From NCBI GenBank assembly GCA_005765155.1, contig VCCP01000003.1, positions 1,860,001 through 1,924,000 of the forward strand: a DNA stretch of 64,000 bases, read 5' to 3'. Both the position numbers and the translations under genes were made by a program. Below the pieces are notes generated by a model, which did not search any database, had not been told where the DNA came from, and saw only the letters and a list, made by a program, of their open reading frames with translations. The first letter of the stretch is position 1, and each line of letters opens with the position of its first letter. Of the stretch, positions 21,141 through 32,576 are shown in pieces. The DNA is from Zelopaecilomyces penicillatus. Lineage: Eukaryota; Ascomycota; Sordariomycetes; Hypocreales; Pseudodiploosporaceae.

Positions 21141-22948
21141 ATGGCGGCGCCCAACTCTACGTCCCTGGACCTAATGGAGGGGACATTAAACGGCCTCAAC
21201 GATACCCTCATGAACAACGGCACAAGCTCGTCGTCTGCAACAGTCTTGGGATTTCTTCAAGACTTTAATTTCCTTCTCTTGGAATTAAAGCTGGTGGGAG
21301 GGGCCATGGGCATCATCTACCTCGGCGCTCATGCCTCCCTACGCCGCCCGCCATCAGCAGCACCGCCCAAGGGCAAGAAGGGCAAGAAGCCAGTTGAGGA
21401 CGATACCTTTACCCAGGGTTTAGAGCTCGCCGATGCAATCATGTTTCCTCTCATGGCTGCTACTGTCCTCGTCAGCTTGTACTATCTTCTCCAGTGGCTC
21501 AAGGATCCAGCTATTCTGAACAAGATTCTGCGGTGGTACATGTCTACCGTGTCTATTGCGAGCTTACTCACATTCTATGCCCACGGGATGGAGTTGAGCA
21601 CATCCTTCTTGTTCCCTCGATACTGGCGTGGTTGTGATGGTTCTTTGAGAAAAGTAGATCAGAAGAAGAGAACCGTAGCGATCTGCGACGACGTGGGAAA
21701 CCAGGTTGAAGGTTCCAGCTTGACATCGAATCCGCTGCCAGGACTGCTGGCTTTGTTCGCTCCCTCAGAAAGATTGCGCAAGGCAGCTTGGGATCTGCGG
21801 GCCCTATTGACCCGGAATTGGGACGTCAAGCTCTTCATTCATGGTGTGGGTGACGAAGAGTTCAAAATCAAATTTGCGCACATGATGGCATTATTCATGG
21901 CCATGGGGACAGCCATTGTGTATTTCAGCACCATGTCCCCATTTTTGTCCAATATGCTTGGCTATGGCATGTGCTATAGTTCGTTCTTGGTGCTCTCACC
22001 AACCGACTTTCTCACTGGGTCTCTAGTTCTGGTGGGACTATTCTTCTATGACATCTTTATGGTGTTTTACACGCAAGTCCCCGCCTTTCTCTGATATACT
22101 TGAAGGTCATATGCTAATATACTGCTCTATGTAGTCCTTACATGGTCACCGTGGCGACAACGCTCGACGTTCCTATCAAACTCACCTTCGAAGCAGCCTC
22201 TCGGAAGAGCATTTTGGGACTTGGAGACATTGTCATCCCAGGAATGGTCATTGCTTGGGCTTTGCGACTTGATCTCTGGATCTACTATCTCAGGAAGCTC
22301 AAATATGAGTCTACGGACCTAAAGATTGTCGAGAAAGACGCCACTTCTGGTGCACTCGTTACTAGAAATGAGACAAAGCACAGAGAAGTCAAAATGCCTT
22401 ATCTGAATGCCAAGCAAGGCTGGGGTGACGGGGTGTGGGTGCGCCGGACATTGTTTCTTTCTGGTCCACAGCAACTCCCTGTGGAGCTCGCCTCATCCAG
22501 GTTCCCCAAAACATACTTTTATGCCGCAATGGTTGGGTATTTTCTCGGCATGCTCTTCACATTAGCTATGCTGTTGGTGTTTAAACAAGGACAGCCGGCA
22601 TTGCTATATCTGGTGCCAGGCGTGCTCGGGGCGATGATGTTTACAAGCTTGGTTCGCGGAGAAATGAAGCAGCTTTGGTCTTATACGGAGGACGGCAGTC
22701 TAGATAAGATTGACGTGGTTGTTGACCTTGATGCGAATGGAAACGCGGTCAAGACAATAGGGAAGCTTGAGGATGGGGTTGTAGACACCACGAAAGACGA
22801 GAGCAAAGACAACGAAGCCGAAAAGGCCAAAGACGAGAAGAACACAGGCGATGGCAAGGACAAAACAAAGACTGAAGGGCACGCCAATAAGGGACATCGT
22901 GTCTTCTTGTTGTCAGTAGAGGCGCCGCCCGAGGCCGAGGATGAATAG
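21141..22948 (+). CDS. Signal peptide peptidase (intramembrane aspartyl protease, presenilin-type)
   Basis: Two exons, 21141-22072 and 22135-22948, give 581 residues. This multi-pass ER membrane protease cleaves remnant signal peptides within the bilayer. The catalytic pair is visible: FFYDIFMVF (Asp about 304) and ILGLGDIVIPGM (Asp about 342), followed by QPALLYLVPG with the conserved PAL near 465. The N-terminus is lumen-like with several N-x-S/T sites. A basic loop (KGKKGKK) and several hydrophobic segments follow. The C-terminal 100 residues are highly charged (Lys/Asp/Glu repeats). The 62-nt intron uses a GC donor (acac|GCAAGT); the frame YT|PYMVTVATTLDVPIKL demands it, and the nearest GT breaks frame. 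Confidence 0.94.
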
Positions 22949-23693
22949 ATTAGCACTGCGGTACAACTAGAATCTGTATTAGAGTAGATTTTTCAAGAGC
23001 GATTGAGGCTGACCATGTAAATACAAGCGAGGCAGTCAAACCTACATTTTGAGTTACATGACAAACCAGCTTTCACAGGCCGCGACTTATTGACAAGACT
23101 TGCGGCAAGCTACTGGGTATCTGGCGATGATATTACCAAAGCAGGTGCCTGCCAAAGGCTTACATCTACATGCAAGCACACACTAAAGAAATCAAAATCT
23201 ATCACAAAGGTTAATCAGCCTCAAACGGTGTGGATTATTGCAGCTAGCTTTGTGTATCGTTGACTTGGAGAGAGGCTCGGCTGAAGATGACAGCGGGTGA
23301 TTTGTTGGCGGGGCTCTTTTCGAGTTTCAAGCTGTCTGCTAAAAAAGAATAGGGCGGGGAAAACCCCCACGGCGCGATCGGCGCAATCGTGGAACGCCAA
23401 ACCTTCATCTTCATCGATCGATACCTCCACTCATCCACTCACTCTCTCACTCACTGGCGTCTGCCTCGCAAACCTTCATCCACGCGCCCCCAAGTCCCTA
23501 TTCCTGGGGGCGAAGCGGGAGAAGGTGAAAGGGTACCAACCAACACAAGCCTTTCTGGTTCGTGGACAGCATCACCACCAGGACGACAAGGGGAACCAAA
23601 AGACAATCGAGTCAAACTTGGACCTCATATATTTATAATATACACACATATACACACACATATATACTTACATACGTCTATCTCTCGATCATC
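22949..23693. other. Intergenic: signal peptide peptidase 3' end to PPTase leader
   Basis: No gene seen. The final part carries an (at/ac)-rich simple repeat of ata/cac words at about 23630-23675, just before the PPTase start, and a short (ctcact) run near 23430-23450. Confidence 0.5.
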
Positions 23694-24839
23694 ATGAGTG
23701 AGGCGACTGTCATTCAGTGGGTGCTCGACACACGCCATCTGTGGTCCGAGGCGGAGAAGACCAAGGATCTCGCTCGAGTGGTAAGAAGTGTTGCTGTTAC
23801 TACCTGCCCCTTTTCTCTCCTGATGTTTGTTGTCATGACTGCTTCGGATGAGATAGACGGATGTCCATATTCCTATCCCCAACACCTGCTACAGCCTGAA
23901 CTTTCTTACTACATATACCATTACATATATCTGCAAACTTCAAGCTCCTAAGCATTGATTAGTAGTTTCCTATGTCCCCTTCACTCAAACCTTCACTCAT
24001 TATCATTTCATACTCATACCTTGCTAACATGAGGAACCAACCGTTTCTAGGCAAGCCGCGCAATGGATCTTCTTACCGACAAAGAGCAGTCTGAAGTGCT
24101 ACGCTACTACTTTGTCAAGGATGCCAAACTCTGCCTCGGCTCAGCCCTCCTCAAGCGCCTCGCCATCGCCCGTTTCTGCGAAGTGCCCTGGGATACAGCT
24201 ACGTCGGTCCGTGATGAACGCACCAAGCCCGTATTCCTCAAGCCCGACGGCTCCCAGCCGTTGCTCTTCAATGTCTCGCACCAGGCAGGCGTTGTCGTTC
24301 TCTTCGCTGTCTGCCGTCCGCCGCCGGGGCTCGCCATCGGCGTCGATATCGTGTGCGCCAGCGAGCGCCGCACCCGCGATAACACCCTCATAACGACCGA
24401 CGGCTGGCCTCAATTCATTGCAGTCCATGACGAGGTCCTCAGCCCGCTGGAGGTCCGCCGCCTCGAGCGACTGCCCTTTATACGCCTCGACCGCCTACTC
24501 GACTACTTCTACGCGCTGTGGTGTCTGCGAGAGGCCTACGTCAAGATGACCGGCGAGGCCCTGCTGGCCCCCTGGCTGCACGACCTAGAAATGCGCTACT
24601 TCTCGCCGCCGGGGGAGTCGCCGCCCGAGGGTGACGACAAGAGTCTTGAGGTATGGTTCAAAGGTGACAGGGTTCTCGACGCGGAGGTGAGGCTAGAACG
24701 TGCCCTAGCCGACGAGTACATGATATGTACCGTTGTGCGGAAATCCAGCGACAGCTCAAGCATCAAGGTCAGCTCATTTGAGAATCTGAACATTAATGAG
24801 CTGTTGTCGTCCGCTGAAGAGTTGAGAGCCACAGGCTAA
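23694..24839 (+). CDS. npgA: 4'-phosphopantetheinyl transferase, Sfp/NpgA type
   Basis: Two exons, 23694-23780 and 24051-24839, with a 270-nt intron, give 291 residues. The enzyme moves 4'-phosphopantetheine from CoA to Ser of carrier domains in PKS, NRPS and alpha-aminoadipate reductase. Motifs: LGSALLKRLAIARFCEVPW (substrate/CoA region), FNVSHQAG at about 102, GVDIV at about 126 (Mg-binding Asp) and the signature WCLREAYVKMTGEAL at about 186 (Glu, Lys). The length suits fungal Sfp-type enzymes. Filamentous fungi usually have one such gene, and loss blocks lysine, siderophore and polyketide synthesis. Exon 1 (29 residues) is short but frame-consistent: LARV|ASRAMDLL. The second exon is G/C-rich in third positions. 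Confidence 0.92.
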
Positions 24840-25428
24840 AAGGTGGTGGGAAAATTTCAAGTGATCTACTGGCATCTTGTAGATGTGAGGAACAGCTTCT
24901 ACTACTAGCCGAGGCTGAACCTCTAGGTGGTGGTCCGATGAGAGATTATATGCCTTCTAGATCTGGGTTTAATCGCGCATTTATGAGAAAGAGATATAGA
25001 ACAGCGAGTTATGAGTGTATGAAATGGCATTTATCCCCTCCATCTAATGGTTTTTAGACAGTATGACAACACGGCACAGTTGAATACAAACCAGTCAGTC
25101 CTGCAAGTCACCAACTCAAATGTGGATAAGAACGTCTCGTGGCCTGCTACTGCCCGTATCACAGGCGATCCACACTCAACGACATGACAAGAATTTGCAT
25201 ACGATATATTTTTGATTCAGTTCAGTATCATTGTCTCTCTTTTGAGCATCAGACTATCTGTTCTGTCTTGTGCCTTGTGTCATTATAAGGCCATCATCAC
25301 AAAGTCAAGAATTTTTTCTTTTTCTTTTTCTTTTTGTAAATTCTCCTGCAAAACCCTAACAGCTAGACAATTGTGTACCCTATTTGTTTTTCGTTTTTTT
25401 TTTTTTGTGGAGGAGGTCAATCCGTAGT
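24840..25428. other. Convergent intergenic (PPTase and dienelactone hydrolase-like 3' ends)
   Basis: A/T-rich. There are ttttctttttctttttct runs near 25310-25335 and an 18-nt stretch of mostly T near 25390-25406. No gene is supported. Confidence 0.6.
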
Positions 25429-26561
25429 TCAGATGTGTTTTTCAAAGAAAGTCAAGAGAGTCTTGTATCCTCGCTCATACTCCTCCTTGACTCGATCATT
25501 GCTCAGGTCTGAGCGAGCAGCCATCCAGCCATGGATCTGATCTCCAAAAGTTTCCACGTGCTTGGGCACCTTGAGCGCTGCCTCAAACTTCTGGACATCT
25601 TCAGCCGGCTCGTCACCGGACGCCAGCATTGCCATGGGAATAGTCAAGCCCTCGGCGTCGGCGGGGTCGACCATGGCCGGGTGGGCGGAAGCAGCGGCCG
25701 AAAAGGGGTTTGTGTCAGCCTTGGCAGAGAGAGCCACGACTTTGCCACCCCAGCAATACTTGATTTGAAAGGCTTGTTAGTAAAAACAGTGTATAGGTGT
25801 ATGTATAGGTATAGAGTGATGCCTTTCGCATTCACATGCAGTCTTTTAAGCCAGAGGCAGAGAATCCCTTGGCTCAAATAGTAAGGGAGGAGGGGAGGAG
25901 GGGGATACATACACCGACCACCCCGAATTTCGAGAGGGAGCTGTACTGAGTCTTGGCGGCCTTGACATACTCGGGGACCTTGGCTGCGGTCTGGGGGGGT
26001 GGGAATTTGCCAAAGAACTCGCCCAAGTTCTTCTGCTTCTCCTCAGTATTGGGGGGGTACCTGCATTATGAAAAAAAAATTAGGAAGGAATCAAAGATCA
26101 TTGCACAACAACGCAGAGATGGGCATTCCCATACCACTCAATAGGGCACGGGTTGCCCTCAAACCAGTCAGGCATAAACACCTTGTACTTTTGGTTCTCG
26201 TCACTGTAGGCCAAGATGTCGGCGCCCTGGATCGTCTGATCAAAGTAGCCAAAGATGTCGTAGATGACGAGGATAGCCTTGGTAGCATCCGAAGGACCAG
26301 TAACATCTACATGTGGATGTGGCACACACACACCCCAGCGTCAGCTATCCAGTTACCCCCATTTTTTCTTGATTTTAGGTTTTGGCCTCTTCTCTCGATC
26401 CTGACAATGAATCGGTAAATTGGTATTTCAGGGCTCAACATACAGGTCTTGTAGCCGCCAATCTCCTCGTATGCGCCACGGGGCTTATATCCCTTGGCCA
26501 CTACGGGAGGGACGTTGCAGCAAGGGGCGCTGTGACCCTGGGTGGCAGGCATGGCCGACAT
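25429..26561 (-). CDS. Dienelactone hydrolase-family alpha/beta hydrolase
   Basis: Four exons, 26561-26444, 26306-26135, 26060-25913 and 25758-25429, give 255 residues. The introns are 137, 74 and 154 nt and all junctions keep frame. The fold signatures are YVTGPSDATKAILVIYDIFGY, PDWFEGNP and the nucleophile elbow FGVVG|YCWGGKVV with Cys about 148. The acid is in ASGDEP (Asp about 195) and the base in DQIHGW (His about 222): the Cys-Asp-His triad of dienelactone hydrolases. The N-terminus (GHSAPCCNVPPVVAKGY) matches the fungal subfamily. Members open dienelactones in aromatic catabolism, but most fungal copies have unknown substrates. No signal peptide, so probably cytosolic. Met 4 is an alternative start. 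Confidence 0.92.
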
Positions 26562-27065
26562 GGTTGATGTGGCTGTGAATGCGAGTGAGTTTATTTCTAT
26601 GAGGGTGCTTGTAAGCAGCTGTTGGTGATTAGGGGTTGTTGCTGTCGAGTTCTTTATCGTTGCACAAGCCTGGGATGAAGGTGTTGAGTTGAGGTTTGGG
26701 GGGTGAAGTCTGAAGAGCAGCTACGGCTGGCGAAATCCCAACTCCTAGGTGGCATCGCAGGTGGAACTCACACGAGGGGTTGACTGCGGGGCCGCTGCCC
26801 GTCTCATCATGACCGCATTCTAGGGACTGTCTTTTATCGAAAATTTGGTCATTCCAAAACATAACCCATGACGCTCCTGTGCCGTTTCCTGAGTCCTTGT
26901 CCCATCGCATGTCCCAAGGTGGGGGGCGGGGTTGGGATTGTGATGTCACCAACTTCAGCCGCCTTATTGTGCCAGCTTGCCGACCTACCTACCTACCTAG
27001 GTACCGCAGGCCATACAACCTCCTGGCTTCTTCGGCTTCTTTCTCTGTTATTCATGCCGAATCGC
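26562..27065. other. Intergenic with TACC cluster
   Basis: This is the upstream region of the dienelactone hydrolase-like gene. A perfect (tacc) run leading into taggtacc lies at about 26983-27004. No gene seen. Confidence 0.55.
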
Positions 27066-28262
27066 CTAAGCCCACCCATAGTACTGTCTCTCCTCCCAGC
27101 CGATATCTCTTTCCTCTCCCCCGTGCCACCTCAAGCATGGAATCATCTCTGCCCGATCCTCGGCTACGGCCTGGACGCCGTTACCCAACTCATCCGCCAG
27201 CATTTGAGCACCCGTCACGACTTGGCTCGTTGGGTCCCACAGTACAACCTCTCTGAAGCCCCATGCCCTCGCTTCAACCACTGCTGCTCGCAGTACCAGC
27301 TTGATTGCAGATTCCAAACCTTGGTGACGAGTAGCAACCAGTCTACCAATCTGCAGACGCCGTGTTTTGAAGTCGTGTACCCACCACACCCAAACCGCTG
27401 CGGTTGTATCCGGATCCTCGTGGGTGGCTCCATGCAACGTGGGTTGTGGTTTGGTCCTGGCCATATACTGGCTGAACATCTTGCATCGCATAAGGTGCCA
27501 TGTCATGAGTTGCGGTGATGGTAGGATCTGAACGTGAGCCTTGGCATCGCGCATTCCCGAAAGACGAAGCTTTGATATTGTGACATCCCGATGAACCCAA
27601 TCACACAACGCGTCAAAGTTGAGAATCTTCAGCTCGTCCGTCTCGATCAGTCTGTCAATCTCAAGAGCTCCAAGAATAAGTCGCATCTGCTTAGCCGGAT
27701 ACGGCTTCCAGCCAAGTCTTTCGTAAAACTCGGTATGCACACCACTATAGATCAGGCTGAACTCAACCCTCTCGTCGGGTTTTCTATCCAACGTCGCCTG
27801 GACGTCCTTGAGAAGACGTGTAGCCATTCCCTGGAATCGATGGTGCGAATGGGTGAAGACGTCCGTCACAATGACAGCCTTTGCCGGGCGCACTCCCTGG
27901 CCTGTATTGGTGATGACGTCTCTGACACTTGTTGTGCAGCTTGAGATGATGGTGTCGGGATCTTTTTTAGAAAATAGTACCCAGTACGCCATCTTGGCCG
28001 CACATAGCTCTAGCTCCGAGAGCTGGTGTTGTATTACTAGATAGTCTCTCTCAGGCAATGGTGCCGACCATGCCTGGGCGTTATTCTGAAAATGCTTGGT
28101 AATTTGCAAGGTTGTAGCACGTTGATATACCAGGCTCTGGTCATCGTCCTCTGCTACTTCTGGCGGCGAGTATGCCTGGGCGTTGTTCTCGTATCTCTCG
28201 GTGACCTGCAATGTCGTTTCGCCCTGGCCGTCGTCTGTTGTTTCTAGTGCTTCTGTCGCCAT
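27066..28262 (-). CDS. LYC1-like GNAT acetyltransferase
   Basis: A single exon encodes 398 residues, starting MATEALETTDD at the first ATG. Yeast-type LYC1 acetylates lysine at N6 in lysine catabolism; fungal members often have unknown substrates. Seen: an HWVLF-like strand (MAYWVLFSKKDPDTIISSCTT), VIVTDVFTHSHHRFQGMATRLLKDV (acetyl-CoA loop RFQGMA), FSLIYSGVHTEFYERLGW and a C-terminal half with AAVWVWWVHDF and RAWGFREVVLWDP, typical of the LYC1 C-terminal domain. The N-terminal motif TTLQVTERYENNAQAYSPP (16-34) is present again as TTLQITKHFQNNAQAWSAP (50-68), a diverged internal duplication. In relatives this motif appears once, right before the LxxEYL helix. Confidence 0.82.
   Translation of the reverse strand: MATEALETTDDGQGETTLQVTERYENNAQAYSPPEVAEDDDQSLVYQRATTLQITKHFQNNAQAWSAPLPERDYLVIQHQLSELELCAAKMAYWVLFSKKDPDTIISSCTTSVRDVITNTGQGVRPAKAVIVTDVFTHSHHRFQGMATRLLKDVQATLDRKPDERVEFSLIYSGVHTEFYERLGWKPYPAKQMRLILGALEIDRLIETDELKILNFDALCDWVHRDVTISKLRLSGMRDAKAHVQILPSPQLMTWHLMRCKMFSQYMARTKPQPTLHGATHEDPDTTAAVWVWWVHDFKTRRLQIGRLVATRHQGLESAIKLVLRAAVVEARAWGFREVVLWDPTSQVVTGAQMLADELGNGVQAVAEDRAEMIPCLRWHGGEERDIGWEERQYYGWA
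28059..28217 (-). repeat. Internal duplication of about 102 bp inside the LYC1-like gene
   Basis: Two diverged copies (28161-28217 and 28059-28115) are offset by 102 nt, so the frame is kept. They encode the TTLQ(V/I)T...NNAQA motif twice. Confidence 0.8.
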
Positions 28263-28691
28263 TGCTACAACCCCATCGTCGTGCTCAAAAGTAGGACAGG
28301 GGAGGGGCCGTGTAGAGAAAAGCTACTGAGTCTAGCCGGGATACAGAGTTGTGCAGGAGCTGGGCCAGCACAGAAGTCCTGATGGCGACCTTGGACTCAG
28401 AACGTGATATGTAAACGCACGTAGGAAAACGAGCTGCAGCCTGGCTGAACCCGGGCCTTTCCTTCCATCAAACGTGTACTGCAATCACTACCTTGCAGCA
28501 ATTACCCATCTGCTAAGCTACCTCCTACCTACCAGATCAGCAGTGTTGCAGAACCACATAGAAGGCAGAGTCACTTCGTCTAAATGCCACTTGCCCGACA
28601 GCTGCTACTTTTCACAACAGCTGTAACAACCTTGGCGTATACTTGTCAGTTGTACCTTTGCCCAAGGCATGCGTCATTCCCGGACGCTTTA

Positions 28692-28721
28692 CCTGTTCCT
28701 GTCCCTGTCCCTGTTCCTGTA
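28692..28721. repeat. Hexamer repeat cctgt(t/c/a) x5
   Basis: Five adjacent 6-bp units with only the last base varying. Confidence 0.9.
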
Positions 28722-29660
28722 TATGTGTTTGCTCTGTTTTCTGATGGAACCCAAGTAAATGTTGCAGCCCTAAAACCTAGTTTGGGACCAACCTTGTTAG
28801 ATGCACTGTATACGGTGTTTTATGTCGTGTTGGCCTAGACCGATCGTCTTGATTTACGAATCGGGACGGACGTGAAAATCCCGGGTTACCTTGTGTCTTT
28901 AGCTCTGTCACAGAACAGTCTTCGGCCTAAAGGATCATCGCAATATCCACTCTACCATGTCCTCTGTTTGCCCTCATTGAGATGGATCTAGCCACGTACA
29001 CAACGGCAGGGTATGCTGTTTTCAATGTCACACTAACTACCCCCATCTCGGATTCGGACCACCTTCCGACAGAGCCGGCCGCTGCTGTAACACTGCCGGT
29101 AGCCAAGCAAACAAGGCTAAAGTCGATGCCCTGAGGAGAGCACTCAACGCAGCGTGTGTGTAAGCATGGCGAGCGGAGCGGAAGCTCGGGGCGGAGACTC
29201 GCTGCGTACTAGGTGCTTTGAAGAGATGTGGTGTGAGTTCGCTTGGCCCTGTCCGAGAAAAGCCGTGGATGGGGGTCAGGCGCACACTCAGCCTGTGCCG
29301 AGGTGAGCAAGCCGATTGGCGTGACGCCCCCGGAAGTCCCAGCAAGCGCCCCGTAACTTGAACTGCCAAAGCGTGATGGAGGGCGATTTCTGGCCCAAGG
29401 TGTGCGTCTGTGTACTCCGTATGCGAACCAGTGATGGATGTAACCTCCACTCTACCCAGATTCAGTTATACATGGGTACAGCTGTTTGCTGGGCCCCGAC
29501 TCGGTTGATTGGCTAGCTTCGCTGGAGGCTTGTGCTTTTTTACCCAGTGGCCAGGCTAGTGGGAGGTTTGGTTGTGTGAGCCGGAGTGGTGGTGTCACTG
29601 GTGTGTGGCTGAAAAAAGCCTGTCTGTTTCTGCAGATGGCGGCTGCGGATGGTTGGATTG

Positions 29661-29720
29661 GTGCTCCATTTATGGGTGCTCCATTTATGGGTGATCCATT
29701 TATGGGTGATCCATTTATGG
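29661..29720. repeat. 15-bp tandem repeat, 4 copies
   Basis: The unit is gtg(c/a)tccatttatgg. Copies 1-2 carry c and copies 3-4 carry a. The unit length is a multiple of three and both strands are open through it, but no gene is otherwise supported. Confidence 0.95.
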
Positions 29721-30870
29721 GTGCCCAGGTCGCCGGTCCCTGCATCATGCATTCCTGGACGATCTCTCATTGCAAGATTCCCTTTTCCCCTCCACAGCCC
29801 AAGGGCTAGGCTGTCTCAGGAAATTCAAGGCAACCTAACATCGGTAGCCAGTCATCTGCGAGCGATCGCCTGCTGCGGGCTTGCTGATCCAAACAAACCC
29901 CATCGGCATCGAAAGATTGTGAACTGGTTGTTGCGTCGTCACAGGATTCGTGTTACCTATCAAACGTTGGCTTCACTTGGTTATATTCGCATCCAATATG
30001 GTAGTAGTACTGTATAGATAACAGCCGTTGGTGAGTGGCACTCACCAAGGGTCGTCCATCACACATGTTGTATTCGCGGAATGGAGAGCAAGTTTCGAAT
30101 CGCCAGCCATTGGCCCATTGTCAGTTAGCATATGGTCACAGCTGTGCTCAAAATGCACCACAGAAACCAAATTGATTTGTGTAGGTAGGTAGTCAATGTG
30201 AGGAAGAAAAGCAGGGCAGGGTAACCCTTGCCGATATACCTCGTGACGTACAGGCCTGCACCCAAGTAAAGCACGATGACGGGGAGTTTCCAAAATAACA
30301 GGCTAAGAAAACACGATTGATCCAGTCAGAAGCCATTTAGCTCTGAATGGGAAGACATGGAAAGAGGCTCAGGGGTGCAGGATAGGTGGGGGAGGGGGAG
30401 GGAAGAGAAGAGTAAAAAAAAATTGGGAGACAGCATAGATGCCAGTGATCCAGTGATAGAGGAACACACCCCAGGTACACCGCTCAGTGTCTGACTCTCT
30501 TCGACTTTTGCTGGGGCACTAATTCCAACTGACCAGACAAGATGTACTGAGCTTCTACTAATATCAAGATACCAGCAAGGAAAAAGTCCGAAGGTCCGCA
30601 TAAGCGCGCGTCCAGGTTAACTAGCACAACAGGCTTGCACAATTTAGACTGAGATATTTCCGTGGGGAAAGGGGGGGGGGGCTAATCACAGGTTTTTGAT
30701 AAGACATCCACATCAACATGAAGCCAGGTAATTATGGAGTAATCAAGCAGGAAAAACAAAAAAACCGACCAAAAAAAACGATACGTCCTCGTCTGATAAA
30801 GAAGCACCTACGTTTCTGTCACTTCCACTTCCACTACCACCGCCCCCGTCTCTTCGCGTGCCTGGCCGTC

Positions 30871-30915
30871 ATCATTTAGATCGTATAGATCATTTAGATC
30901 ATTTAGATCATTTAG
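30871..30915. repeat. 9-bp tandem repeat atcatttag, 5 copies
   Basis: Four perfect copies plus one variant (atcgtatag, copy 2). Confidence 0.95.
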
Positions 30916-32072
30916 TGCCCAGAAACACAGCAGTTTATGGACTGGTCATGCGGAGACTGGCAGAGATGGGATGCAACAGACGCCGCGGTGGAGCCCCGAT
31001 ATTTGTTCTTTTTCCGCTGCGTCAACTTCAAGATCTCTCGTGACAATGCCAATCTCGATAGCCAACCACAAACCCCACACCTCTCATCCCGTGTCTCATG
31101 TATGTACGACAGCTCCGGGCTCATGAATGTATGTCACTCACCTGCCACCTAATATGGATAAGGCCGGGCAATTGCGAATCCCTCATCGCCTACCAGTTGT
31201 GCAGATTTGTGGTCTGTTGAGTGTTTGTCAACACGCCATCTTTTTGTTATATTTCGTTCATTTTGCGTGCCTTTACTACATCCCACTCCCGTTACCGCAT
31301 GAACAAGGCACGTCGCAGTATGACAGGAAGTGTCAGAACTGCCCTAATTGACTTCATCATCATGAATCGTGTGCTTTATGAATCCATTTAGTACTGTATT
31401 AATTAAATCGTCTCATAAGGCTATCATTATTAGCGTCTCTACATCCAGTATTTTGACCCATCTCCAAACGTTGAATAACAATTTGACGCCTTAGACCGTG
31501 TTAAAAGTGACGGCCATGTTTGATAAAAATAAACGCCATTCTCCTGAAATTGGCGAGCAACCTTTCCCATGCTCAGCTAGTTGAACCATGACATGCGCCG
31601 GCGCAGTGGCATGGAGCGGAGGCTTAAACCTCTAACAGAACCATTACTCCAAACCCTTCCAAGATTGCAACGCCGAACACAGGCTCGCGGATTTGGCCTG
31701 TAGCCATGGCCTCAAGATATCCGCCAGTCAGATTCCGAATACAGATTAGATATGGCGAATAGCCGAATTGAGCATGTGCGGGCGAGTTTCATTGTACAAG
31801 TCGGTCGTGTTGATGATTAAAACAGAAATTGAAAAGAGAACATAAGAAGCACAAGCGACGACAGGCCAATCTGTTTGCTGAGGTCGTAGTGCGGAACTGC
31901 TCATCCTCTTCATTAATCGCCATGACAAGCTTTGGCAATTTGAGCAATTTGGGAACCGTGGCATCGTGGTGTGGCGGATTTGTATGGCAGTTCCATGTGG
32001 AGCCATGACTTCCGCTGTTTCCCTTCGGATGTCAACCAGTCCTCTTGAAGACTATACGTGACATAGGTTGTC

Positions 32073-32393
32073 TCAATGACGAAATTCTTCATCATCACAG
32101 GGAGTACCACAGTACCCGCAGCACCGGCCTGGAATGACCCAGACCTCTTTACCACCTAGGGCACATGTTGGACATCTGGTTCCAGGTACCTGTAGTTTGT
32201 GAGCACTTCTCGTTTTCCTCATATAAATCTCTCTAATATAGAGATTCGGGGGCAACTTGGATCAACATACCTTAGGACCCCATGAGATGATACCCTCGTG
32301 TTCAAATGACAATGGCGTCGAGGGTCTAGGTGCCTCAGTGCTGATTGCTGGGTGAGAAGGGCAAATGCCACGGAGTTGATGAGAGAGAGGCAT
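32073..32393 (-). CDS. Small cysteine-rich (zinc-ribbon-like) protein, unrecognised
   Basis: Two exons, 32393-32271 and 32189-32073, are joined in phase 0 over an 81-nt GTATGT...CTACAG intron, giving 79 residues. I do not recognise the protein. The first half is soluble and Pro/Ser-containing (STEAPRPSTPLSFEHEGI). The second half holds C47-x2-C50, then Cys at 64, 65, 68 and 72 (RCPTC ... GRCCGYCGTPC), a pattern compatible with a zinc ribbon or knuckle. There is no signal peptide. Upstream, on the same strand, are a TATA box (TATATAAA, complement of 32569-32576) and a long pyrimidine-rich leader, which looks like a well-expressed fungal promoter. The spliced frame is the only one joining both halves without a stop. 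Existence is likely; function unknown. Confidence 0.62.
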
Positions 32394-32568
32394 GGCTGAA
32401 AATGTTGCGTTGGTAGAAATTTGGGCGGCTGAACGTTGCGGTTGTGGGTAGACGCAAAGAGCAATGAAGTTGCGAGGGCTCTGATCTTTAAATATCCAAA
32501 AGGCACTGGTCGTAGAAGCAATTGGAATGGGTTGAGTTGCAGAAGTGGGAGAGGCGATTTGGTTGTGG

Positions 32569-32576
32569 TTTATATA
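32569..32576 (-). promoter_or_regulatory. TATA box of the small cysteine-rich gene
   Basis: TATATAAA on the minus strand, about 176 nt before the start codon. A C/T-rich leader lies between the two, a common layout of strongly expressed fungal genes. Confidence 0.5.

Larger units (their letters stand above)
28263..32072. other. Gene-poor stretch of 3.8 kb
   Basis: No confident gene. An 84-codon ORF at 28584-28838 begins with a hydrophobic stretch but runs into a repeat-made VPVPVPVP and shows no family. Other content is short tandem repeats at 28692, 29661 and 30871, a poly-G run near 30670 and A-runs near 30415. Confidence 0.5.

Noticed and set aside
28584..28838. 84-codon ORF resembling a small secreted protein
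   Set aside because: The hydrophobic start is real, but the middle is a hexamer repeat and there is no promoter-like leader or Cys pattern.
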